64,000 bases of DNA, taken from Shinella zoogloeoides. GTDB lineage: Bacteria; Pseudomonadota; Alphaproteobacteria; Rhizobiales; Rhizobiaceae. The position numbers and the translations under genes were made by a program. The notes under the pieces are model-generated. The model worked only from the letters and a program-made list of their open reading frames with translations. It ran no database searches and was not told the DNA's origin. Positions 36,510-45,998 of the stretch are shown piece by piece (positions within the stretch are counted from its first letter, which is position 1; each line of letters starts with the position of its first letter). The stretch is from assembly GCF_022682305.1 (NCBI RefSeq), contig NZ_CP093528.1, positions 4,208,501-4,272,500 of the forward strand. The letters are read 5' to 3'.

Positions 36510-37460
36510 ATGTTCAGGAAAAACCACGGCGCCCGCGCCAGTTCAGGCCGGACGAGCCTCTATGACGACATCACCGACAAGATCATCGCCGAGCTTGAGG
36601 CGGGCCGCGCGCCCTGGGTCCAGCCATGGGGATCGGCCGCAGCCAAGGCGCCGCTCGCCATGCCCCGCAACGCTGCGACCGGACGGCACTATTCCGGCAT
36701 TAACGTGCTCATCCTCTGGGGCGCGGTGATCCAGCACGGCTTCCCTAGCCAGAGTTGGCTCACCTTCCGCCAGGCGCTGTCGCTGGGCGGCAATGTCCGC
36801 AAGGGCGAGCATGGCACGACCGTCGTCTATGCCGACCGCTTCACGCCGGAGGACGAGAAGCGCCGCGCCCGCGAGACCGGCGAGGACGCCGCCGCGTTTC
36901 CCTTCCTCAAGCGCTTCACCGTCTTCAACGCCGCGCAATGCGACGGCCTGCCGGACGACATCGCCGCCATCGCTCCACCGCCGCCGCCTGGCCTCATCGA
37001 GCCGCGCGTCGAGGCTCTGATCGAAGCGACGGGCATCGATTTCCGCATCGGCGGCGATCGCGCCTTCTATGTGCCGGCGCACGACTATGTGCAGGTGCCC
37101 CCGCCGCAGGCCTATTTCGAGCCGATCAACTGGCACCGCACGGCCCTGCACGAACTCGGGCACGCCAGCGGCCATGCCTCCCGGCTCGGCCGCGATCTGA
37201 CCGGCGGTTTCGGCACGAAGAAATACGCCTTCGAGGAGTTGGTGGCCGAGATCAATGCGGCCTTCTGCTGCGCGTCTCTCGGCATCGTACCGACCGTCCG
37301 CCATGCCGACTATATCGGCGCCTGGCTCGAGGTGCTGCGCGAGGACAATCGCGCCATCGTCCGCGCCGCCTCCCAGGCCAGCAAGGCGGCCGATTGGCTG
37401 CTCGGCTTCCTGCCGGATGCGGATGTCGGCATGGCCGGCCACGGACGGGAAGCGGCGTGA
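36510..37460 (+). CDS. ardC: ArdC-like antirestriction protein
   Basis: 316 residues. N-terminal ssDNA-binding domain ('LYDDITDKIIAELEAGRAPWVQPW', 'YSGINVLILW', 'GGNVRKGEHG') and C-terminal metallopeptidase-like domain with 'HELGH' at 214-218 and 'EELVAEINAAF'. ArdC proteins protect incoming conjugative DNA from restriction. Preceded by the repeated structured leader with GGAG seven bases before the ATG. Confidence 0.9.
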   Translation: MFRKNHGARASSGRTSLYDDITDKIIAELEAGRAPWVQPWGSAAAKAPLAMPRNAATGRHYSGINVLILWGAVIQHGFPSQSWLTFRQALSLGGNVRKGEHGTTVVYADRFTPEDEKRRARETGEDAAAFPFLKRFTVFNAAQCDGLPDDIAAIAPPPPPGLIEPRVEALIEATGIDFRIGGDRAFYVPAHDYVQVPPPQAYFEPINWHRTALHELGHASGHASRLGRDLTGGFGTKKYAFEELVAEINAAFCCASLGIVPTVRHADYIGAWLEVLREDNRAIVRAASQASKAADWLLGFLPDADVGMAGHGREAA

Positions 37461-37575
37461 TGGACACACATGGTGAAATCGGCCCACGCAAGGCTTAACA
37501 GTCCATTACTGACCTTGCTGTAGACTTCCCCCAGCCTTTGCAGGCAACAGGACGCAGTGGGATTCGAAACTCGTG

Positions 37576-38076
37576 ATGGAAAACACCTTGGGGCCAGATA
37601 ACGCCATATGGGATGATGGTGAATGGGTGAGCTGGGACGAAATCAATCAGCAAATTCAATATAAAGAGTGGCGCGCGCGCTATCCCAATGCCGACCTGTC
37701 GCTTGTATCGGTCTTTGAGTCGCTGATCGGCACCGCCGAGGAATATTACCATCTCACCGGCAGACACCTGCAAGTATATGGTGACATTGGCGAGCTGTAT
37801 GGCGCGATCACCCATGGCATCAAGCTGCACCGCAATTACGCCAAGGGGTCCGATGGCCGTCTTGGCAATGACTTCGTTGAGGTGAAAACCATCACGCCAT
37901 TCAAGAACTGTGATGTTGTCGAGATCAATCTTGAGCGCAATTTCAGCAAGATCCTGATCGTGAAGATCAACGCGGATTTTGAGGTGCGAGGCAAGTTGAT
38001 CGACCGCAAAGCCCTCCCCAAAGGCAAGGTAAGGGGGCACCGGCTACGCATCGACTGGTCGCTTGTGGAAGCGTAG
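37576..38076 (+). CDS. Uncharacterised protein with PD-(D/E)xK-like motif (DUF6998-like)
   Basis: 166 residues. Not recognised with certainty. The block 'IGELYGAITHGIKLHRNYAKG' followed by 'GRLGNDFVEVKTITPF' has an acidic residue, an Asp and Glu-x-Lys in the order found in PD-(D/E)xK nucleases; the arrangement recalls DUF6998 proteins. A lower-GC, more lysine/asparagine-rich composition than its neighbours suggests separate acquisition. A GTG three bases upstream is an alternative start. Confidence 0.6.
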   Translation: MENTLGPDNAIWDDGEWVSWDEINQQIQYKEWRARYPNADLSLVSVFESLIGTAEEYYHLTGRHLQVYGDIGELYGAITHGIKLHRNYAKGSDGRLGNDFVEVKTITPFKNCDVVEINLERNFSKILIVKINADFEVRGKLIDRKALPKGKVRGHRLRIDWSLVEA

Positions 38077-38229
38077 CCGGCGATAGCAAGCCGCACTCCG
38101 ACATGAATGGATTGTGTGTGACCCAATTAATGGGAGGCCTCGCGCAGCGTAACGATCCTGAAAACCGGAAAGGCGGGAAAGCGGGACTCCGGCTTCACGC
38201 CTTTCCGCTTCTGCGGCGCTGCCCTTCTT

Positions 38230-38304
38230 AGAGTGAGAGGGCGGCGCTTCGCTTCGTGACGGGTTGGAGGTCGAGAGAGGGTCTCCCGGCCGCCCGTCGC
38301 GGAG
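38230..38304 (+). promoter_or_regulatory. Structured leader of the parB-like gene (leader family 1, copy B)
   Basis: AGAGTGAGAG (38230-38239), outer stem GACGGG (38258-38263)/CCCGTC (38293-38298), inner stem GGTC+GAGA (38269-38276)/TCTC+GGCC (38282-38291, CC bulge). The inner stem differs from copy A in sequence but keeps pairing. GCGGAG follows at once and serves as ribosome binding site. Confidence 0.65.
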
Positions 38305-38312
38305 TAACGAAC

Positions 38313-40415
38313 ATGGCGAGTGCCATCCAGAAGATCACCCTGTCGTCGGCGCGCGACATCCCCTTCAACAAGCTGGTGCTGAGCCAGTTCAACGTCCGCC
38401 GCGTCAAGGCCGGCGTCTCGATCGAGGAAATGGCCGAGTCCATCGCCCGGCGCGGCCTCATCCAGAGCCTCCATGTCCGTCCCGTCCTCGACGCCGATGG
38501 CGCGGAGACCGGAATGTTCGAAGTGCCTGCCGGCGGTCGCCGCTATCGCGCACTCGAACTGCTCGTGAAGCAGAAGCGTTTGGCCAAGACGGCGACGGTG
38601 CCCTGCGTCATCGGCGACGCCAACAGCGACATCCTCGTCGACGAAGTATCGCTGGTCGAGAACATGGAACGCGCACCGCTCCATCCGCTCGACCAGTTCC
38701 GCGCCTTTCAGGCCATGCGCGACAAGGGCATGACCGAGGAGGCCATCGCGGCGGCCTTCTTCGTCAACGTCACGGTGGTAAAGCAGCGCCTGCGCCTCGC
38801 CTCCGTCTCGCCGACCCTGCTCGAAATCTATGCCGATGACGGCATGACGCTCGAACAGCTCATGGCCTTCACCGTCAGCCCCGACCATGCCCGTCAGGGG
38901 CAGGTCTGGGACGCGATCAAGGATAGCTGGCAGAAGGAGCCCTATCAGATCCGGCGGATGCTGACCGAGACCGCGGTTCGCGCCTCGGACAAGCGGGCCG
39001 TCTTCATCGGCATCGAGGCTTATGAGGCCGCGGGCGGCGTCGTGCTGCGCGATCTGTTCCAGTCCGACGACGGCGGTTGGCTGCAAGACCCCGTCCTGCT
39101 CGACCGTATGGTGGCGGAGAAGCTGAAAGCCACCGCCGATCAGATCGCCGAGGAAGGCTGGAAGTGGATCGAGGTCGCGGTGAGCTTCCCCTATGGCCAC
39201 GACCACGGCCTGCGTGAACTCGCCGGCGTTGCGGTCGATCTGACCGACGAGGAGCGTGCGACCCGCGAAGCGCTGCGCGAGGAATATGACCGGATCGAAG
39301 CGGAATATTCCGAGGCCGACGAGTTGCCAGACGTGATCGATCAACGTCTCGGCGAGATCGAGCAGGCTCTGGAGGCCTTCGAGAACCGCCCCGTCAGCTA
39401 CGATCAGGCCGACATCGCAATCGCCGGCGCCTTCGTCAGCCTCGACGCCGACGGCTCGCTGTCGATCGACCGCGGTTATGTCCGCACCGAGGATGAACCC
39501 CAGGCCGAGCCCGATGGCGAGGCGTCCGGGGGCGACCAGCCCGATACGCCGGCCGTCCAACGCGCGGTCATCACCATCGGTGGCAAGCCCGCCGAGCCCG
39601 AGGACGATGAGGAAGACGGCATCAAGCCGTTGCCCGAGCGTCTCGTGATCGAGTTGACCGCCCATCGCACCCTGGCGCTGCGCAACGCGCTGGCGGAACA
39701 TCCGCACGTCGCCATGACCATGTTGCTGCACAAGCTTCTGAGCGACACCTTCATCCACACCAACCCGTCCGGTTGCCTCGAGGCCAATGTCCGCCACATC
39801 TTCTTCTCGGCCCAGTCCGAGGAATTGAAGGACAGCCCATCGGCGCAGGCGGTCAACGATCGCCACGAACGCTGGGGGGATCACATCCCCGCTGACGATC
39901 AGGCGCTCTGGGCATGGCTGACCGATCTCGATGACGGCACGCGCCTGGAGCTTCTGGCGCTTTGCGTCAGCTACGGCGTCAATGCGCTGTTCGAACGTCC
40001 GAACCCCTATTCCGGCTCGGGCGTCAGCCAGCATGGCCTCGACGTGCGTCTGGCGCAGGCCGACCGGCTCGCACGGGCTACGGGCATGGACATGGTGGCC
40101 GCAGGCTGGAAGCCCACGGTCGGCAACTATCTCGGCCGCGTGACCAAGCCCCGCATTCTCGAGGCCGTCCGCGAAGGTGCCGGCGAGCGGGCCGCGCAGC
40201 TCATCGACCACATGAAGAAGGGCGACATGGCCAAGGAAGCCGAACGCCTTCTGACCGACAGCGGCTGGCTGCCCGAACCGCTGCGCCTGGCGTCCATCGA
40301 TGGCGATCAGGCCGATACCGGCGAAGACACCGCCTTGCCGGACTTCCTCACCGAGGACGGCGAGGACGAAGACACCGGCGAGGATGAGGTCCAGCACGCC
40401 GTCGCCGCCGAATAG
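38313..40415 (+). CDS. Large ParB/Spo0J-domain protein of the ICE
   Basis: 700 residues. The N-terminal ParB nuclease/CTPase-like domain has 'FEVPAGGRRYRALE' (70-83) and 'LVENMERAPLHPLDQFRAF' (from 114), followed by an HTH ('MTEEAIAAAFFVNVTVVKQRLRLA'). The remaining 450 residues, with acidic stretches near 405-450 and at the C terminus, are peculiar to this plasmid/ICE family. It is about twice the size of a normal ParB and stands far from parA, so its role may be regulatory rather than partition. GGAG lies eight bases before ATG 38313. Confidence 0.85.
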   Translation: MASAIQKITLSSARDIPFNKLVLSQFNVRRVKAGVSIEEMAESIARRGLIQSLHVRPVLDADGAETGMFEVPAGGRRYRALELLVKQKRLAKTATVPCVIGDANSDILVDEVSLVENMERAPLHPLDQFRAFQAMRDKGMTEEAIAAAFFVNVTVVKQRLRLASVSPTLLEIYADDGMTLEQLMAFTVSPDHARQGQVWDAIKDSWQKEPYQIRRMLTETAVRASDKRAVFIGIEAYEAAGGVVLRDLFQSDDGGWLQDPVLLDRMVAEKLKATADQIAEEGWKWIEVAVSFPYGHDHGLRELAGVAVDLTDEERATREALREEYDRIEAEYSEADELPDVIDQRLGEIEQALEAFENRPVSYDQADIAIAGAFVSLDADGSLSIDRGYVRTEDEPQAEPDGEASGGDQPDTPAVQRAVITIGGKPAEPEDDEEDGIKPLPERLVIELTAHRTLALRNALAEHPHVAMTMLLHKLLSDTFIHTNPSGCLEANVRHIFFSAQSEELKDSPSAQAVNDRHERWGDHIPADDQALWAWLTDLDDGTRLELLALCVSYGVNALFERPNPYSGSGVSQHGLDVRLAQADRLARATGMDMVAAGWKPTVGNYLGRVTKPRILEAVREGAGERAAQLIDHMKKGDMAKEAERLLTDSGWLPEPLRLASIDGDQADTGEDTALPDFLTEDGEDEDTGEDEVQHAVAAE

Positions 40416-40547
40416 CGCGGATCGCGCGGGGCGGCGCCGTTCGTCCCGCGCATCCCACCCCGATCTTCCACACCGCCCGGTCCCACGCTCGACAGCCTGC
40501 GCGGCTGTACCGCGCGGGCCGGGCATTTCTCGTTTCAGGAGCCTGTC

Positions 40548-40964
40548 ATGGCCGACTATTTCACCCATTTCTCGTGCCTGCTCGATGTCGGCACGCCCGA
40601 GAACGCCGCCCGCGCGCTCAACCTCTACAACCGCCTCTCCGAGGCCGGCGCATCGGAAGAACCGCCTTCCGACGGCTTCCTCCTCTCGATCCAGCCCGAG
40701 CATGGCGGCACGCAGCTCTGGATGCACGACGACGTCACCGGCGATCCCGAGCGCCTGATCCAGTTCGTGAAGCGCTGCGCCGCAGAATTCGGCCTGAGCG
40801 GCCGCTGGGGTTTCCAATATGCCAACACCTGCTCGAAGCCCCGGCTCGACGGCTTCGGGGGCGGCGCGCATGTCCTCGATCTCGCCAGCGGGGAGACCGT
40901 CGACTGGATCTACACCGATGGCTGGCTCGACCAGACACTCTCCGACGAGGGAGGCCCGCTATGA
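40548..40964 (+). CDS. Conserved ICE/plasmid protein of unknown function
   Basis: 138 residues, acidic, no signal peptide or membrane segment ('MADYFTHFSCLLDVGTPENAARALN' start). It looks like a small globular cytoplasmic protein ('WGFQYANTCSKPRLDGFGGGAHVLDL'). CAGGAG precedes it and its stop overlaps the next start (ATGA). Of unknown function; found by context in the ardC-parB-helicase segment. Confidence 0.75.
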   Translation: MADYFTHFSCLLDVGTPENAARALNLYNRLSEAGASEEPPSDGFLLSIQPEHGGTQLWMHDDVTGDPERLIQFVKRCAAEFGLSGRWGFQYANTCSKPRLDGFGGGAHVLDLASGETVDWIYTDGWLDQTLSDEGGPL

Positions 40965-41227
40965 GCATTCCGTCCCATGCCCAGAGCAATTTTCAAACGC
41001 TGCTGCGCGCTGCCGGTGACGGCAACCTTGCGCTCATGGAATGCCTCGATGCCGTGACCGGCGCCCCGCGTTACGTCATCTGCGCGGTGGGACGAGACGA
41101 TGGTGATTTCGTCTTCACGCCCTTCGGCCACCTCGCCGACGGCAATCCCTATGACGCCTACCTGCCGCCCGACCCCGGCGATCCTGGCGGCTTCATCCAT
41201 CCGGGCACGCCCGGAGAAGCGCCATGA
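40961..41227 (+). CDS. DUF6117-like small protein
   Basis: 88 residues: 'NFQTLLRAAGDGNLALMECLD' and 'TPFGHLADGNPYDAYLPP' match my recollection of DUF6117 proteins from alphaproteobacterial plasmids. Overlaps both neighbours by ATGA, so it is translated as part of a three-gene unit. Function unknown. Confidence 0.75.
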   Translation: MSIPSHAQSNFQTLLRAAGDGNLALMECLDAVTGAPRYVICAVGRDDGDFVFTPFGHLADGNPYDAYLPPDPGDPGGFIHPGTPGEAP

Positions 41228-41520
41228 TGGACATCGACGCCATCTTCGCCGCCGATCGTGAGCGACCGCCCGCAGAGCGCTCGCTTCCCTGGCTGGAAAC
41301 CAGAGACGGCATCACCGTCGTCGTGGAACCCAAGCCCCATTGGGCCAGCGACATGCGGGCCTTCCGGGCCGAGGCTCGCGAATATTGCGCCTATGCCGAT
41401 TGGACCGCGAACGGCGCGCGCGCCCGGTTCTTCCGGCACATCGACACCAGCGGCGATGACCTGATCCGCAAGGCGCGCAGGCTCGTCGCCCGCGAGATCA
41501 CCGACGGACACTGGGCCTGA
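41224..41520 (+). CDS. Small protein of unknown function
   Basis: 98 residues, mixed charge, no recognised motif ('MMDIDAIFAADRERPPAERS' start, 'ARFFRHIDTSGDDLIRKARRLVAREI' near the end). ATGA overlap with the previous gene; a strong terminator follows at 41527. Confidence 0.7.
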   Translation: MMDIDAIFAADRERPPAERSLPWLETRDGITVVVEPKPHWASDMRAFRAEAREYCAYADWTANGARARFFRHIDTSGDDLIRKARRLVAREITDGHWA

Positions 41521-41526
41521 CCCCTC

Positions 41527-41561
41527 AAAGCGCCTCTGCCGCTCGGCCGAGGCGCTTTTTT
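41527..41561 (+). terminator. Rho-independent terminator
   Basis: Stem AAAGCGCCTC (41527-41536)/GAGGCGCTTT (41549-41558) with a 12-base loop and six T's at 41556-41561. It ends the small-gene unit before the helicase leader. Confidence 0.9.
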
Positions 41562-41583
41562 CATGTCGGCAGCGACGTGTTCG

Positions 41584-41678
41584 AGAGTGAGAGGGCCGCC
41601 GGGACGGGTTTGAGTCCGCGCGGTCGAGAGAGAGCGCCGTCCGGGCTTCCCGTTCCCGCTCTCCCGAGGTTCCGATCC
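41584..41678 (+). promoter_or_regulatory. Structured leader of the helicase gene (leader family 1, copy C)
   Basis: AGAGTGAGAG (41584-41593), then GGACGG (41602-41607) pairing with CCGTCC (41637-41642); between them GGTCGAGAGAG (41622-41632) repeats the sequence of copy B. It is more divergent than copies A and B and lies further from the start codon. Confidence 0.5.
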
Positions 41679-44600
41679 ATGAACATCATGTCCCCCGTAG
41701 CCGGTCCGGCTGCGCCCGTTGCCCGCGCGTCCGCCATCATCGCCGCCGCCCATCAGCTTCTCACCCTGCTCGAACGCGGCCAGCGGATCGACAACGCCAA
41801 TCTCCGCATCGCCATGGAAACGGCCTTCGAGGCTTCCGACACGAGCGGCGCCTGGGACTGGAAGACGGCCTACGAAGCCTGTGAAGGCGCGACCGTCCTG
41901 TTCCTGCGCAAATACGGACGTGCGCTTTTCCGTAAAGCCGGCACTCCGGCTGCACGGCTTGCCGCCCTGTCGAAAATCACCGGTCTTCTGCCGACGCACA
42001 CCCGTCGCTCCGAGGAAGCCCAGGCGCTTCAGCAATTCTCGACACCGGTCCCGCTCGGCCTCGCCGCTGTCGCGGCCGCCGCGATCACACCGCACGACAT
42101 TGTGCTGGAGCCGTCGGCAGGCACGGGTCTTCTCGCCATCCTCGCCGAGATCAGCGGTGGCTCGCTGCTCCTCAACGAACTGGCGGAAACCCGCGCCGAT
42201 CTACTTGGCCAACTCTTTCCAGCCCTTGCCGTCACGCGGTGTGACGCCGCCCAGATCGACGACCACCTTCCGACGTGCGCCATCCCTTCCGTCATCTTAA
42301 TGAACCCGCCCTTCTCGGTGATGGCGAACGTCTCCGGTCGGGTCGCCGACGCCGCCGCGCGTCATGTTGCTTCGGCCCTGGCGCGGCTTGCCGATGGTGG
42401 GCGTCTGGTGACGATCACCGGCGCGAACTTCGGCCCCGAGCAACCGGCCTGGCGCGACACCTTCGTTCGGCTTCAAGAGCGTGGCCGCGTCGTCTTCACC
42501 GCGGCGATCCACGGCTCTGTCTATGCCAAGCATGGCACGAGCATCGAAACGCGGCTCACCGTCATCGACAAGCTGCCGGCCGAAGACCCGGCCGCGTTTC
42601 CCCTGTCCGCTGGCCTCGCGCCCGACGGCGCCACACTGCTCGCATGGATCGAAGCGCAGATTCCACCGCGCCTGCCGGTCACGCTGCCTGACATCGCGCC
42701 GCCCGTGTCGGGCTCGGCGCCCCGCACCGTGCGGGGTTATCTTGCGCGTACCGCCACGGAGCATCCGGCCGCACGCTCCACCATGGACCCGCAGGGCGTT
42801 GAACTCGCCTACGACACGATGGACTGGACGCCGCCGGAAGGCGCCCACCTCACGGATGCGATCTATGAAGAATACGGATTGCAGTCGATCCGTATTACCA
42901 GTTCTCAGGCGCACCCCACCAAGCTCGTGCAGTCGGCGGCCATGGCGAGTGTTGCACCGCCCAAGCCGGCCTATCGGCCGATGCTGCCCGCGAACATCAC
43001 CGATCTCCTGTCGGACGCCCAGCTCGAAACCGTCATCTATGCCGGCGAAGCCCATTCGGACTTCCTCACCGGCTCCTGGACCGTCGATGCGACCTGCGAT
43101 CTCGTGCAAGCGGCCAAGCCCGATGCCGAAAACGCCATGCGCTTCCGGCGCGGCTTCATGCTCGGCGACGGCACCGGGGCCGGCAAAGGCCGTCAATCTG
43201 CCGGCATCATCCTCGACAACTGGCTGCGCGGTCGCCGCAAGGCGGTCTGGATCTCCAAATCCGACAAGCTGATCGAGGACGCGCAGCGCGATTGGTCCGC
43301 GCTCGGCATGGAGCGCCTGCTGGTCACGCCGCTGTCGCGCTTCCCGCAAGGGCGGCCGATCACGCTGTCGGAAGGCGTCCTGTTTGCAACCTATGCCACG
43401 CTACGGTCCGACGACCGTGGTGAGAAGGTTTCCCGCGTCCGGCAGATCGTCGAATGGTTGGGCTCCGATTTCGATGGAGTGATCATTTTCGACGAGAGCC
43501 ACGCCATGGCCAATGCCGCAGGCGGCAAGGGAGAACGCGGCGACGTTGCCGCCTCGCAGCAGGGACGCGCGGGCCTTCGGCTTCAGCACGCCCTGGCCAA
43601 CGCGCGCGTCGTCTATGTCTCCGCCACCGGCGCGACCACTGTTCACAATCTCGCCTATGCCCAGCGGCTCGGCCTGTGGGGCGGTGAGGATTTCCCCTTC
43701 GCCACCCGCGCCGAATTTGTCGAGGCGATCGAGGACGGCGGTGTCGCGGCCATGGAAGTGCTCGCCCGCGATCTGCGTGCGCTGGGCCTCTATACCGCCC
43801 GATCGCTCTCCTACGATGGCGTCGAATATGAGCTGATCGAGCACGCCCTGACCGACGAGCAGCGGCGCATCTACGATGCCTACGCCAGCGCCTTCGCCGT
43901 CATCCACAATCATCTCGACGCCGCGATGCTGGCGGCCAACATCACCGGTAGCCCAGATAGTGGGGGAGCCACACTGAACCGCCAGGCCAAGTCCGCCGCC
44001 CGCTCGGCCTTCGAGTCCGCCAAGCAGCGTTTCTTCGGCCATCTGCTCACGTCGATGAAAACGCCCACGCTGATCCGGTCCATCGAACGTGACCTGAATG
44101 ACGGCCACGCCGCTGTCGTCCAGATCGTCTCGACCGGCGAAGCGCTGATGGAGCGCCGGCTGGCGGAAGTCCCGACAGAGGAATGGAACGATATTCGCGT
44201 CGACATCACGCCGCGCGAATATGTTCTGGACTATCTGGCCCATTCCTTTCCGGTCCAGCTCTACGAGCCGTTCACGGATGGCGAGGGCAATCTGTCCTCG
44301 CGCCCGGTCTATCGCGACGGCCACCCCGTCGAGAGCCGCGAAGCTGTCGCGCGCCGTGACGAGCTGATCGAACGTCTTGCGTCTTTACCACCCGTTCCGG
44401 GGGCGCTGGATCAGATCGTGCAGCGCTTCGGCACAGATATGGTCTCCGAGGTGACGGGCCGTTCCCGGCGCATCGTCCGCAAAGGCGAACGCTTCGCCGT
44501 CGAAAACCGCGCGCCATCCGCCAACCTTGCCGAGACGGCTGCGTTCATGGACGACCTGAAGCGCATCCTCGTGTTCAGCGACGCCGGCGGCACTGGCCGC

Positions 44601-45998
44601 AGCTATCACGCCGAACTGTCAGCGAAGAACCAGCGTCTGCGCGTGCATTATCTGCTCGAACCCGGATGGAAGGCCGACGCCGCCATCCAGGGTCTGGGTC
44701 GCACCAACCGCACCAACCAGGCGCAACCGCCGCTGTTCCGCCCGATCGCCACGAACGTCAAAGCCGAGAAACGCTTCCTGTCCACGATCGCACGCCGGCT
44801 CGATACGCTGGGCGCGATCACGCGCGGTCAGCGCCAGACCGGCGGCCAGGGTCTGTTCCGGCCCGAGGACAATCTGGAATCGAGCTACGCCCGCGATGCG
44901 CTGCGGCAGCTCTATCTCCTGATCGTTCGCGGCAAGGTCGAGGGGTGCTCGCTGGGTCGCTTCGAGTCCGCGACCGGCCTGAAATTGACCGATGACAACG
45001 GCATCAAGGACGAGTTGCCGCCGATCACCACGTTCCTCAACCGCCTGCTGGCGCTGACCATCGAGCTTCAGGGCATCCTCTTCACCGCCTTCGAGCAATT
45101 GCTCGACGCCAAGGTGGCCGGAGCCATCGCCAGCGGCGTTTATGATGTCGGGCTGGAAACGCTGACGGCGGAGAGTTTCGTCGTCGCTGAGCGCACGACC
45201 ATCTACACCCATCCGGCAACGGGTGCGCAGACGCGGCTGCTCACCATCACCGAGCGCCGCCGAAACCAGCCAACCACGCTCGATACGGCGCTCGGCTGGC
45301 TCGACGATCCGCATGCCCGGCTGCTCATCAACGCGCGGTCGGGACGCGCTGCTGTCCAGGTGCCGGCGCCGTCCATCATGCTCGACGATGGCGAGATCGA
45401 GCGCCGTGTCCGCCTGATCCGGCCGATGGAACAGCACCACGCAAGCCTCGCCATGATGGAAGACAGCCATTGGCAGGAAGCCGCTCGCGACAGCTTTGCA
45501 GCGGTCTGGCAACGTGAAGTCGCCGAAGTGCCGGCCTATACCGATGGCACCATCCACATGGTCAGCGGTTTGCTCCTGCCGGTGTGGAAGCGCCTGCCGA
45601 ACGAGTCGACGCGCGTCTATCGGCTCCAGACCGACGATGGCGAACGCATCATCGGGCGACGGGTTTCGCCCGCCTGGGCCATGAATGCCGCCTCGACGGG
45701 AACGGCCAACCTCAGCAGCGATGATGCCTATGCCGCTCTGGTGGACGGTCGCACCATCCTCGACCTGGCCAGCGGGCTCCAGCTTCGCCGCGCGCGCGTC
45801 ATGGGCGCGAACCGGATCGAACTGTCCGGCTTCACCGACACCATGCGGGATCGCCTGCGCGCCTATGGCCTCTTCAGCGAGATCATCTCGTGGAAGCTGC
45901 GCTTCTTCGTTCCGGTCGATGCCTCTGGCCCCGCCATCATCGATAAGCTGCTCGCCACCTATCCGGTCGAGCGGATCAGCGAGCGTGAGGCAGCGTGA
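41679..45998 (+). CDS. Fused DNA methyltransferase / Strawberry-notch-like helicase
   Basis: 1439 residues. N-terminal adenine-methyltransferase-like region: SAM motif 'EPSAGTG' (144-150) and catalytic 'NPPF' (209-212). The central part is an SF2 helicase of the Strawberry-notch (SBNO) type: Walker A-like 'GDGTGAGKGRQ' near 495-505 and DExH box 'FDESHAMAN' near 604, then a C-terminal SBNO helicase lobe ('LLEPGWKADAAIQGLGRTNRTNQ'). Such giant proteins are common on alphaproteobacterial plasmids and ICEs and may process or protect transferred DNA. ATG 41679 fits the end of the leader. Confidence 0.88.
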   Translation: MNIMSPVAGPAAPVARASAIIAAAHQLLTLLERGQRIDNANLRIAMETAFEASDTSGAWDWKTAYEACEGATVLFLRKYGRALFRKAGTPAARLAALSKITGLLPTHTRRSEEAQALQQFSTPVPLGLAAVAAAAITPHDIVLEPSAGTGLLAILAEISGGSLLLNELAETRADLLGQLFPALAVTRCDAAQIDDHLPTCAIPSVILMNPPFSVMANVSGRVADAAARHVASALARLADGGRLVTITGANFGPEQPAWRDTFVRLQERGRVVFTAAIHGSVYAKHGTSIETRLTVIDKLPAEDPAAFPLSAGLAPDGATLLAWIEAQIPPRLPVTLPDIAPPVSGSAPRTVRGYLARTATEHPAARSTMDPQGVELAYDTMDWTPPEGAHLTDAIYEEYGLQSIRITSSQAHPTKLVQSAAMASVAPPKPAYRPMLPANITDLLSDAQLETVIYAGEAHSDFLTGSWTVDATCDLVQAAKPDAENAMRFRRGFMLGDGTGAGKGRQSAGIILDNWLRGRRKAVWISKSDKLIEDAQRDWSALGMERLLVTPLSRFPQGRPITLSEGVLFATYATLRSDDRGEKVSRVRQIVEWLGSDFDGVIIFDESHAMANAAGGKGERGDVAASQQGRAGLRLQHALANARVVYVSATGATTVHNLAYAQRLGLWGGEDFPFATRAEFVEAIEDGGVAAMEVLARDLRALGLYTARSLSYDGVEYELIEHALTDEQRRIYDAYASAFAVIHNHLDAAMLAANITGSPDSGGATLNRQAKSAARSAFESAKQRFFGHLLTSMKTPTLIRSIERDLNDGHAAVVQIVSTGEALMERRLAEVPTEEWNDIRVDITPREYVLDYLAHSFPVQLYEPFTDGEGNLSSRPVYRDGHPVESREAVARRDELIERLASLPPVPGALDQIVQRFGTDMVSEVTGRSRRIVRKGERFAVENRAPSANLAETAAFMDDLKRILVFSDAGGTGRSYHAELSAKNQRLRVHYLLEPGWKADAAIQGLGRTNRTNQAQPPLFRPIATNVKAEKRFLSTIARRLDTLGAITRGQRQTGGQGLFRPEDNLESSYARDALRQLYLLIVRGKVEGCSLGRFESATGLKLTDDNGIKDELPPITTFLNRLLALTIELQGILFTAFEQLLDAKVAGAIASGVYDVGLETLTAESFVVAERTTIYTHPATGAQTRLLTITERRRNQPTTLDTALGWLDDPHARLLINARSGRAAVQVPAPSIMLDDGEIERRVRLIRPMEQHHASLAMMEDSHWQEAARDSFAAVWQREVAEVPAYTDGTIHMVSGLLLPVWKRLPNESTRVYRLQTDDGERIIGRRVSPAWAMNAASTGTANLSSDDAYAALVDGRTILDLASGLQLRRARVMGANRIELSGFTDTMRDRLRAYGLFSEIISWKLRFFVPVDASGPAIIDKLLATYPVERISEREAA

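Noticed and set aside
38127..40871. 914-codon minus-strand open frame under the parB-like gene
   Set aside because: Antisense shadow of a gene with recognisable ParB motifs.
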